DNA of 64,000 nt from Streptomyces glomeratus. GTDB taxonomy: Bacteria; Actinomycetota; Actinomycetes; Streptomycetales; Streptomycetaceae. The number at the start of each line of letters is the position of its first letter. Position 1 is the stretch's first letter. The notes under the pieces were generated by a model. That model was not told where the DNA came from, did not search any database, and saw only the letters and a list, made by a program, of their open reading frames with translations. Of the stretch, positions 17,296 to 24,253 are shown piece by piece. Location of the stretch: the NCBI RefSeq assembly GCF_021462825.1, contig NZ_JAKEEB010000028.1, positions 26,169-90,168 on the forward strand, read 5' to 3'. The translations under genes were made by a program, and so were the position numbers.

Positions 17296-18438
17296 CTAGG
17301 TTCGGGCCGGTCCCGTCTTCAGGCCGGCCCCGCACAGGGGCACCACCACGGGGGCGATTCCTCCGTTCGGGCGGAGCCGGGCCCGGGGGAGCGACTCCAG
17401 CAGTCCCTCCCGTGCCGCCGCCCAGCCGGTCGCCGCCGTCGTCTCGACGTACAGGCCCTGGGACGCCAGGTCCAGCTGGGCGTGGCGGATCCGGTCCTCC
17501 GTCACCGTCAGGAAGCGGCCGCCCGAGTCGCGTACCGCGCGCAGGATCTGGCGGGCCCGCGGAGGGCGCGGGATCGCGATGCCCTCGGCGAACGTGGATG
17601 CCATGGGGGTGACGCCCACCAGGTCCTCGGCCCCCTCCTCCCAGGCGTGCGCCAGCGGCGCGACCGCCGCCGCCTGCACCGCGTACAGCGCCGGCCGGCG
17701 GTCGATCAGGCCCGCCCCGAACAGCTCGGCGACGGCCAGGGCCGCGCCCAGCAGCAGGGTGCCGTTGCCGACGGGCAGCACGAGCACGTCCGGGAGCCGG
17801 CCCCCGAGGTCCTCCCACAGCTCGTGCACGCACGTCTTGGTGCCGTGCAGGAAGTACGGGTTGAAGGCGTGCGAGGCGTAGAACGTGCCGGGCTCGTCGG
17901 CCGCTTGCCGGGCCGCCTGCGCCGCCGCCTCGCGGTCACCGTCGACCACCTGAACGCGCGCCCCGTGCGCGTCGATCTGTTCCAGCTTCTGGGCGGAGGT
18001 TCCCTCCGGGACGTACACCGTGCACGGCAGGCCGGCCCGGGCGCAGTACGCGGCGATCGACGTGCCCGCGTTGCCGCTGCTGTCGGCGAGCACCTGGCGC
18101 GGTCCCAGCCGCAGTGCCAGTTCGGCGAGCAGTACCGCACCACGGTCCTTGAAGGACAGCGTCGGCATCACGAAGTCGAGCTTGGCGCAGATGCCGTCCC
18201 TCAGCTCCACGAGCGGCGTACGGCCCTCGCCGAGGCTGACGGTGGGGGCGCCCAGCGGCAGGGTCTCCGCATACCGCCACAGGGAATTCACCCGCCCTCC
18301 CAGGGACTTGAGCGGCGCGGGGGTCGGCGCGAAGTCCAGGTCCAGTGGCCCCCGGCAGACGGGGCAGCACCAGGCGAGCGACTCCGCGGTCACGCGGGTG
18401 CCGTCCGCCGGGCAGAAAGAGTCCGGCAACAGTGTCAT
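17296..18438 (-). CDS. threonine synthase-like PLP-dependent enzyme
   Basis: A 380-residue fold-type II PLP enzyme. An N-terminal zinc-ribbon-like stretch (FCPADG...CCPVCRGPLDLDF) is followed by SLGEGRTPLVEL, the PLP-lysine motif PTLSFKDRGAVLL (Lys near residue 100), the phosphate-binding DSSGNAGTSIAAYCARAG and LPVGNGTLLLGAAL. This fits class II threonine synthases, which convert O-phosphohomoserine to threonine. It stands alone rather than with hom and thrB, so it may be a second threonine synthase or act on another substrate. The ATG at 18438 lies 6 bases after TACCCT on the minus strand, indicating a leaderless message; a 13-residue longer form is not needed. Confidence 0.88.
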   Translation of the reverse strand: MTLLPDSFCPADGTRVTAESLAWCCPVCRGPLDLDFAPTPAPLKSLGGRVNSLWRYAETLPLGAPTVSLGEGRTPLVELRDGICAKLDFVMPTLSFKDRGAVLLAELALRLGPRQVLADSSGNAGTSIAAYCARAGLPCTVYVPEGTSAQKLEQIDAHGARVQVVDGDREAAAQAARQAADEPGTFYASHAFNPYFLHGTKTCVHELWEDLGGRLPDVLVLPVGNGTLLLGAALAVAELFGAGLIDRRPALYAVQAAAVAPLAHAWEEGAEDLVGVTPMASTFAEGIAIPRPPRARQILRAVRDSGGRFLTVTEDRIRHAQLDLASQGLYVETTAATGWAAAREGLLESLPRARLRPNGGIAPVVVPLCGAGLKTGPART

Positions 18439-18597
18439 GCGGCCAGGGTAGTTGTCCGGTTCATAACGGTATGTCATAGTCGCGGTTCAGTACCCGTGTT
18501 GGGCCCGCGTCCGGCGCGCCCGCACCGCCGTACGCCTCGCGCACCGCACCACCCACCGAGGCGCCCTCAGCATTCCACCGACGAGGAGGACCCTCGG

Positions 18598-20166
18598 ATG
18601 CCAGTGATGCGGCAGGCCCGGAGACGACTGGCCGGGATCGGCACGGCGGCCCTGCTTCTCGGGCTCTTCTCCGCCGCTCCCTCGCACGCGGCGCCCGTTC
18701 CCGAGGGCACGGTCGGGTACGCGGGCGCGGCGAACACCGTCCCGGGCAGCTACATCGTCGTCCTCAAGGACGGCGCGCGGGCCGACTCCGACGGCGGCCG
18801 TGCCCTTGCCCGGAAGTACGGCTGCATCATCGGGCACACCTATGTCAAGGCGCTCAACGGCTACGCGATCCACGCCACCGCGGCCGCCGCCAAGCGGCTC
18901 GCCGCCGACCCGGCGGTCGCCTCCGTCGTGCAGAGCCGCGTCTTCCACGTCGAGTCCACCCAGACGAATCCGCCCTCCTGGGGTCTGGACCGCGTCGACC
19001 AGAGGAACCTGCCGCTCGACGGCAAGTACGCCTATCCCGACTCGGCGGGCCAGGGCGTGACCGCGTACATCATCGACACCGGCGTCCGCATCACCCACAG
19101 CGACTTCGGCGGCCGCGCCTCCTACGGCTACGACGCCGTCGACGACGACAACGTCGCCCAGGACGGCAACGGCCACGGCACCCATGTCGCGGGCACGGTG
19201 GCCGGCACCGCGTACGGCGTCGCCAAGAAGGCGAGGATCGTCGCGGTCCGCGTCCTCGACAACTCGGGTTACGGCACCACCGACACGGTCGTCGCGGGCA
19301 TCGACTGGGTGGCCCAGCACCACAGCGGTCCGTCCGTGGCCAACATGTCCCTCGGCGGCCCCGGCGACCCCGCGCTCGACACCGCCGTCCGCAACACCAT
19401 CGCCTCGGGCGTCACCTTCGCGGTCGCCGCGGGCAACAGCAACGACGACGTCTCCGGCTACTCACCGGCCCGGGTGAGCGAGGCGCTCACGGTCGGTGCC
19501 ATCACGCAGGGCGACGCGCGTGCCAGTTACTCCAACTACGGACCGGGGCTGGACCTCTTCGCACCGGGCTCCTCGATCAAGTCCACATGGAACTCCGGCG
19601 ACACGGCCACGTCCACGCTGTCCGGCACGTCGATGGCGACGCCGCATGTGACGGGGGCGGCGGCCCTCTATCTGGCGGACCACCCGACGGCCACACCCGC
19701 GCAGGTCGCCTCCGAGCTGACGGGCGCCGCGGCCACCGGTGTCGTCTCCGGCCCGGGAACCGGCTCTCCCAACCGGCTGCTCCAGACCGTCGCGGGAACG
19801 GGAACGCCCCCCACCCCGGCCCCGCCCCGCTTCGTCAACACCACGGACTACCCGATCCGCGACTACTCCGTCGCCGAGTCGCCGATCACGGTCACCGGGG
19901 TGCCCGGCAGGGCCCCCTCGGCTCTGGGCGTCGAGGTGCACATCCAGCACACCTACATCGGTGACCTCCAGGTTCAGCTGATCGCGCCGGACGGCGCGGC
20001 CATCCTCCTCAAGCCCTATGGCGCAGGCGGCAGTACGCACGACATCGACACCACCTACACCGTGAACGCCTCGTCGCGGACGGCGAACGGCACATGGAGG
20101 CTGAGGGTCGGCGACTACGCGAAGTACGACACGGGGAAGATCGACGCCTGGGCCCTGCAGTTCTGA
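18598..20166 (+). CDS. secreted S8 serine protease with P-domain
   Basis: A 522-residue exported subtilase. A Sec signal peptide (residues 1 to about 33, ending PSHAAP) is followed by an I9 inhibitor propeptide (GSYIVVLKDGARA to about 115) and the S8 catalytic domain with triad D160 (YIIDTGVR), H193 (GNGHGTHVAGTVAG) and S345 (SGTSMATPHVTGAAALY). After a Pro-rich linker (GTPPTPAPP) a proprotein-convertase P-domain (about 430-522; VHIQHTYIGDLQVQLIAPDG, TYTVNASSRTANGTWRLRVG) ends the protein. GAGGAGGA precedes the ATG. Expected to act outside the cell in protein breakdown. Divergent from the threonine-synthase-like gene. Confidence 0.96.
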   Translation: MPVMRQARRRLAGIGTAALLLGLFSAAPSHAAPVPEGTVGYAGAANTVPGSYIVVLKDGARADSDGGRALARKYGCIIGHTYVKALNGYAIHATAAAAKRLAADPAVASVVQSRVFHVESTQTNPPSWGLDRVDQRNLPLDGKYAYPDSAGQGVTAYIIDTGVRITHSDFGGRASYGYDAVDDDNVAQDGNGHGTHVAGTVAGTAYGVAKKARIVAVRVLDNSGYGTTDTVVAGIDWVAQHHSGPSVANMSLGGPGDPALDTAVRNTIASGVTFAVAAGNSNDDVSGYSPARVSEALTVGAITQGDARASYSNYGPGLDLFAPGSSIKSTWNSGDTATSTLSGTSMATPHVTGAAALYLADHPTATPAQVASELTGAAATGVVSGPGTGSPNRLLQTVAGTGTPPTPAPPRFVNTTDYPIRDYSVAESPITVTGVPGRAPSALGVEVHIQHTYIGDLQVQLIAPDGAAILLKPYGAGGSTHDIDTTYTVNASSRTANGTWRLRVGDYAKYDTGKIDAWALQF

Positions 20167-20283
20167 CCTCCGGCCCGGCCCCTTTCCGGGCGCGCTCCCG
20201 CCCCGCCGGCCACTCCCGTTCCTCCCGCACCTACCATGCGCGTCGTACATCTGTTCTGCGCGTGCGGACGAGGAGCGACACCC

Positions 20284-21462
20284 GTGGCCATACCCCCGCC
20301 TCCCGGGCCCCAGCAGCCCGGGGGCCCGTACCCGCAGGGTCCCTATCAGCAGCCCTACGGACCCGGGCTGCCGTACCGGCCCTGGGGACAGGGGTACTCC
20401 CCGTACAACCGTCCGGCGCCGATAAACGGACTCGCGATCACCGCGCTCGTCCTCGGGATCCTCTGCTTCCTGCCGGCCGTCGGGCTGGTGCTCGGACTGG
20501 TCGCGCTGGCGCAGATCAGGCGGCGCGGCGAACGCGGCCGGGGGCTGGCGATCGGCGGCATCGTGATGTCCTCGATCGGGCTCGCCCTGTTCGTGACCGC
20601 GTTGGCCACCGGTGGCGCGCACGACTTCTGGGACGGCGTCAGGGACGCGGCGCGCGGGGACGGCGTGACGTTCTCGGTGCGCAAGGGCGAGTGCTTCGAC
20701 GCGCCGGGCGGCTCGCTCGAGGGCGAGGCGTACGACGTCGACAAGGTGCCCTGCTCGGGAAGACACCAGGCCGAGGTCTTCGCGGACTTCACACTCCCGG
20801 GCGGCCGCTTCCCCGGCGACGACACGATCACCGAGACCGCCGACGACAGGTGCTACGCGCTCCGCAGCGCGTACGCCATGGACACCTGGGCGGTGCCCGC
20901 CGACGTCGACGTCTACTACTTCACCCCCACCCGGCAGAGCTGGGCCTACGGCGACCGCCGGGTCATCTGCATGTTCGGCAACACCGACGAGAAGGGCACC
21001 CTCACCGGCTCCCTGCGCCGCGACGCCACCACCCTCACCGGCGACCAGCTCGCGTATCTGCGCGCGGACGCGGTCCTGTACGGGGCCCTGGACTCCGCTC
21101 CCGACGCCGCATACGTCGAGGACGACCTGCCGGGCCACCGGCGCTGGGCGGCACGGGTCGCCACGGCGCTTGCCGGCCAGACCCGGCAGCTGCGCGCCCA
21201 CTCCTGGCCGGGGGCCGCCCGAAGGCCGGTCACCGACCAGACCTCGGCCCTGGACCGGGCCCGCGAGGAGTGGGCCAGGGCGGCCGCGGCCGCCGACGCC
21301 GACACCTTCTACGTCCACTACGACCGGGCAAGCGCACTACTGGAGGGCCGGGCGGCGGTCACCGCGCGCAAGGCTCTGGGCCTTGCCGCGACTCCCCCCT
21401 CACGCGACGCGGACGACGCCGGAAGCGCCGCAGGGGCCTCGGACGACGCAAAGCAGGTGTGA
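20284..21462 (+). CDS. DUF4190 / septum-formation domain membrane protein
   Basis: A 392-residue protein: a Pro/Gly/Gln/Tyr-rich cytoplasmic N-terminus (about residues 1-45), two transmembrane helices with the DUF4190 look (INGLAITALVLGILCFLPAV, then RGLAIGGIVMSSIGLALFV), and an extracytoplasmic domain with paired cysteines (VRKGECFDAPGG, DKVPCSGRHQAEVFADFTLP, DDRCYALRSAYAMD, RRVICMFGN). The GEC...VPCSxxHxxEVF pattern is that of septum formation family proteins of actinobacteria. The role is not established. I use the GTG at 20284, which follows GAGGAG; an in-frame ATG at 20236 would add 16 residues. Confidence 0.82.
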   Translation: MAIPPPPGPQQPGGPYPQGPYQQPYGPGLPYRPWGQGYSPYNRPAPINGLAITALVLGILCFLPAVGLVLGLVALAQIRRRGERGRGLAIGGIVMSSIGLALFVTALATGGAHDFWDGVRDAARGDGVTFSVRKGECFDAPGGSLEGEAYDVDKVPCSGRHQAEVFADFTLPGGRFPGDDTITETADDRCYALRSAYAMDTWAVPADVDVYYFTPTRQSWAYGDRRVICMFGNTDEKGTLTGSLRRDATTLTGDQLAYLRADAVLYGALDSAPDAAYVEDDLPGHRRWAARVATALAGQTRQLRAHSWPGAARRPVTDQTSALDRAREEWARAAAAADADTFYVHYDRASALLEGRAAVTARKALGLAATPPSRDADDAGSAAGASDDAKQV

Positions 21463-21584
21463 CGGCGGCGATACCGGGCAGGAAGTGCCTGCGCAAAGCC
21501 GTTGGGCCAGCCAAGTCATCACATCGAGTGATTCCCTGGCCATTACTTGCGTGGCACAACCCACCGTTGCCAGGCTGTTGCTGT

Positions 21585-21593
21585 CTGTACAAG
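21585..21593. promoter_or_regulatory. possible GntR operator/promoter upstream of the GntR gene
   Basis: CTGTACAAG is a near-palindrome (one base off CTTGTACAAG) 17 bases before the GntR start, and TACAAG could be a -10 with TTGCCA (21567-21572) 15 bases upstream. GntR repressors often bind their own promoter; the match is suggestive only. Confidence 0.3.
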
Positions 21594-21609
21594 CTGATGG
21601 GAGCGGCCA

Positions 21610-22362
21610 GTGACTTTCGGTGAGCAGCCGGCGTATCTGCGTGTCGCGGGTGATCTCCGTAAGAAGATCGTCGACGGTCTGCTGCCACCGCACACACGGC
21701 TCCCCTCCCAGGCCCGCATCCGCGAGGAGTACGGCGTCTCGGACACGGTCGCGCTGGAGGCGCGCAAGGTCCTGATGGCCGAGGGGCTCGTCGAGGGCCG
21801 TTCCGGGTCGGGCACGTATGTCCGGGAGCGGCCGGTGCCACGCCGGGTGGCCCGCTCGGGGTTCCGGCCGGAGAGCGGCGCCACCCCGTTCCGCCAGGAG
21901 CAGGCGGACACCTCGGTGCGCGGCACATGGGAGTCGCGCAGCGAGCAGAAAGAGGCGAGCGGCGCCATCGCCGAGCGGCTCGGCATCCAGCCGGGCGACC
22001 GGGTGATGCGCACGAAGTACGTCTTCCGCGAGGCGGGCGAGGCGATGATGCTGTCCACGTCGTGGGAGCCCCTCGCGCTGACCGGCCGCACTCCCGTGAT
22101 GCTCCCCGAGGAGGGGCCGCTCGGCGGCATGGGTGTGGTCGAACGGATGGCGGCCATCGATGTGATCGTGGACAACGTCACGGAGGAGGTCGGCGCCCGC
22201 CCCGGTCTCGCGGAGGAGCTGCTGGCGCTGGGTGGCGTCCCCGGCCATGTCGTGCTGGTCGTCCAGCGGACCTTCTATGCCTCGGGCCGCCCGGTGGAGA
22301 CGGCGGATGTGGTGGTGCCGGCGGATCGCTACCGGGTGGCGTACCACCTGCCGGTGAGGTAA
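21610..22362 (+). CDS. GntR family transcriptional regulator with UTRA ligand domain
   Basis: A 250-residue repressor of the HutC/UTRA subfamily. The winged helix-turn-helix covers residues about 7-72 (YLRVAGDLRKKIVDGLLPPH, LPSQARIREEYGVSDTVALE, EGLVEGRSGSGTYVR). The UTRA domain covers about 95-245 (AIAERLGIQPGDRVMRTKYV, with ETADVVVPADRYRVAYHL at the end). The ligand is unknown. The GTG start has GGGAG 7 bases upstream. No obvious target operon adjoins, so it may act on itself or at a distance. Confidence 0.94.
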   Translation: MTFGEQPAYLRVAGDLRKKIVDGLLPPHTRLPSQARIREEYGVSDTVALEARKVLMAEGLVEGRSGSGTYVRERPVPRRVARSGFRPESGATPFRQEQADTSVRGTWESRSEQKEASGAIAERLGIQPGDRVMRTKYVFREAGEAMMLSTSWEPLALTGRTPVMLPEEGPLGGMGVVERMAAIDVIVDNVTEEVGARPGLAEELLALGGVPGHVVLVVQRTFYASGRPVETADVVVPADRYRVAYHLPVR

Positions 22363-22742
22363 GCGGGCGCGCGGCCCCCTCCGAAGCGCTCCCTCGCCGG
22401 GGCCGCGGCGCCCTGCTCCGTCCGCGCCTCACACCCCACGCTCCCGCTCAACGCGCCCCGGCCGTCCGCCCCCGACGCGGGCACTTGCCCCCAGGTCTTT
22501 TCAACGAGCCGTCGCACAGGGAGAGTTGAGCCGGTTGCCCGGTGGAGAAGGGCCGGCTTCCGGTGCGGTCGCAATCCGGTCGTTTCCTCCTGCCCTTCCG
22601 GTCGCGATGTGTGAGCGCTCAGGCTGCTCTGCGTGCGCGCGGGGCGCGTGGGACGGCGCACGCGACGGCGTGCGCCCCCTCTGACATGGCTGGTTGCGTA
22701 CCTCTTTGTGAAAAGCCGTATTCGCTCCGTGAAGGTTAGGCG
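22363..22742. other. intergenic region without a gene
   Basis: About 380 bases with no supported gene. It contains a perfect 9-bp hairpin GGCGCACGC (22655-22663) / GCGTGCGCC (22668-22676), possibly a late terminator, and near its right end an AGGTTAGGC half-site that runs into the promoter of the leader ORF below. Confidence 0.5.
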
Positions 22743-22755
22743 TAGGCTCGGGCAT

Positions 22756-22827
22756 ATGCGCACTGCGGTTTCCGTGGAGGGCGGGGCGCGGCGAGGGCCG
22801 GGGACGGGAAGTGGAGGGACGCAATGA
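22756..22827 (+). CDS. 23-residue leaderless leader ORF
   Basis: An ATG at 22756 lies 7 bases after TAGGCT (22743-22748), the same geometry as neighbouring leaderless genes. The 23-codon ORF (MRTAVSVEGGARRGPGTGSG, ending GTQ) stops with TGA overlapping the ATG of the next gene (ATGA at 22824-22827). It would let a leaderless ribosome deliver translation to the next gene. No known peptide family. Confidence 0.4.
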   Translation: MRTAVSVEGGARRGPGTGSGGTQ

Positions 22828-23027
22828 ACGACAGCACGGTCTCGCTCCCCTGGCTCGTCATACGGCAGGACGACAACGGCAACCGCTATCGCGTGGGCAG
22901 GTACGCCACCCGCGCCGAGGCCCAGAAGATCGTGGACAGCCTCGACGACCGCGGCCACAGACAGCTCTACTGGGTCGAGCGCATCGGCCAGAGCGGCGGC
23001 AGGCGGGCGGAGCGGCCCGGAGTGTGA
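22824..23027 (+). CDS. small SPOR-like protein
   Basis: A 67-residue soluble protein: MNDSTVSLPWLVIRQDDNGN, then YRVGRYATRAEAQKIVDSLD and a C-terminal QLYWVERIGQSGG. The pattern W/Y-x-V-R...VGxYATRAEAQKIVDxL resembles one SPOR-type beta-alpha-beta unit, here without a signal or membrane anchor. Similar small proteins occur across Streptomyces; no function is known to me. A GGAGGG ribosome site lies inside the preceding leader ORF, whose stop overlaps this start. Confidence 0.8.
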   Translation: MNDSTVSLPWLVIRQDDNGNRYRVGRYATRAEAQKIVDSLDDRGHRQLYWVERIGQSGGRRAERPGV

Positions 23028-23057
23028 ACCGCCGTGCGCTCCCGTAGGCTCCGGCGC

Positions 23058-23453
23058 ATGACACAACCGATCGTGGTCGTCGGCGCCGCCCTGCTGGGCC
23101 ACGACCGCCTTCTGGCCGCGCGCCGCAGTGCGCCCCCGGAGCTCGCCGGACGCTGGGAACTGCCCGGCGGCAAGGTCGAACCGGGCGAGACCCCCGAGCG
23201 CGCCCTCGTGCGCGAGCTGAGGGAGGAACTGGGGGTCACGGCGGAGCCGGTCGCGCGTGTACCGGGGGAGTGGCAGCTGAAACCGGGATACGTCCTGCGG
23301 GTCTGGACCGCGCGCCTGCTCGCCGGCAGTCCCGAGCCCCTGGAGGACCACGACGCACTGCGCTGGCTGACCCCCGATGAGATCTGGGACGTGGACTGGC
23401 TCGACCAGGACGTGGCGGCGGTCAAGGCCGTGCTGGCCGTGTGGAATCGGTGA
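23058..23453 (+). CDS. Nudix hydrolase (MutT-like)
   Basis: A 131-residue Nudix protein. The Nudix box is complete, G-x5-E-x7-REUxEExGU: GGKVEPGETPERALVRELRE followed by ELGV (residues about 36-60). The preceding RWELP and the following WxxxW region resemble MutT/8-oxo-dGTP diphosphatases or the CTP pyrophosphohydrolase type, so it likely cleans modified nucleotides. The ATG at 23058 is 7 bases after TAGGCT, suggesting a leaderless transcript; the longer frame adds only Arg-rich residues. Confidence 0.92.
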   Translation: MTQPIVVVGAALLGHDRLLAARRSAPPELAGRWELPGGKVEPGETPERALVRELREELGVTAEPVARVPGEWQLKPGYVLRVWTARLLAGSPEPLEDHDALRWLTPDEIWDVDWLDQDVAAVKAVLAVWNR

Positions 23454-23650
23454 GACGCGGGCCCGGACCCGGACCGTCCGGGGGCGGGGCGATGAGAAGC
23501 GGGATGACGGGGGCGCCTGATGCTCCAGAGGGCGGCGCCCGGCGGGCCGTCCACACCACTGTGCGCTCTCATGCGCGGTAAGCGCTCCGGATACCGGGTA
23601 TGTGCTGATTAGGCCCACGAAACCGGACACGATGAGCATCTGGCCGGGAA

Positions 23651-24058
23651 GTGATCGGCGTGCTCGACATCGAAGGCAACAGCGCCGAGTGGACGTTCCC
23701 CGCAGACCCCGGTGCGGCACGGGCCGCTCGGGCGGCTGTCCGAGGCCAGCTGCGCGTCTGGGCGCTCGACGAGATCGGCGACATCGCCGCGTTGCTGGTC
23801 AGCGAGCTGGTGACCAATGCGCTGCGGCACGCCACCGGCCCCATCGGGGTCCGCCTCGTCCCGTCCGACGGCACCGCCCCCTACCTGCTCGTCGAGGTCT
23901 CCGACACGCTCCCCGACCCGCCCCGCGCACGCGCCGCGGAACCCGACGCCGAGGATGGCCGCGGCCTCCAACTGGTCGCCCGTTCCTCGCGCCGCTGGGG
24001 CACCCGTCCCGCGGACACCGGCAAGACGGTCTGGTTCGAGCTGCCGGTTCACGGCTGA
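23651..24058 (+). CDS. HATPase-domain protein, RsbW/anti-sigma kinase type
   Basis: A 135-residue stand-alone HATPase_c2 protein. Visible boxes: N box ELVTNALRHATGP (near residue 58), G1 box VEVSDTLPDPP, where the usual glycine is lost, and G2 box EDGRGLQLVARSS; it ends WGTRPADTGKTVWFELPVHG, the usual terminus of this Streptomyces family. These kinases bind or phosphorylate anti-anti-sigma partners. No sigma or STAS gene adjoins, so it is an orphan, but the next gene is a large SpoIIE phosphatase that carries the same kinase domain. Start choice is between GTG at 23651 and GTG at 23660, the latter having better spacing from GGGAA. Confidence 0.9.
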   Translation: MIGVLDIEGNSAEWTFPADPGAARAARAAVRGQLRVWALDEIGDIAALLVSELVTNALRHATGPIGVRLVPSDGTAPYLLVEVSDTLPDPPRARAAEPDAEDGRGLQLVARSSRRWGTRPADTGKTVWFELPVHG

Positions 24059-24167
24059 CCTGCTGCGGTTGTGGGGTTCGACCGGGCGTCACCTGGTTAG
24101 AAGACTGGGAGTATGGCCCGGCCGGTCCAAAAAACATCGGGACCGTGCTGTGATCGTGAACACCGTG

Positions 24168-24196
24168 TTGTGCGGCACCGTAGTGCTGGATACTGC
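24168..24196 (+). promoter_or_regulatory. candidate promoter of the PAS/SpoIIE sensor gene
   Basis: TTGTGC (24168-24173) and TACTGC (24191-24196) are separated by 17 bases, about 58 bases before the GTG start. Confidence 0.4.
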
Positions 24197-24253
24197 GGGC
24201 AGCCGCCCCCGGTGACCGGTGCCGGACGCGGTGAGCTGGAGGGGACGGTTCGC

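Noticed and set aside
22655..22676. 9-bp hairpin as terminator of the GntR gene.
   Set aside because: It lies almost 300 bases after the GntR stop and has no T tract; kept just as a note in the intergenic entry.
22733..22741. AGGTTAGGC, a perfect half of the iron box, just before the leader ORF of the SPOR-like gene.
   Set aside because: The second half does not match (10 of 19 overall), so it is probably chance next to the TAGGCT -10 element.
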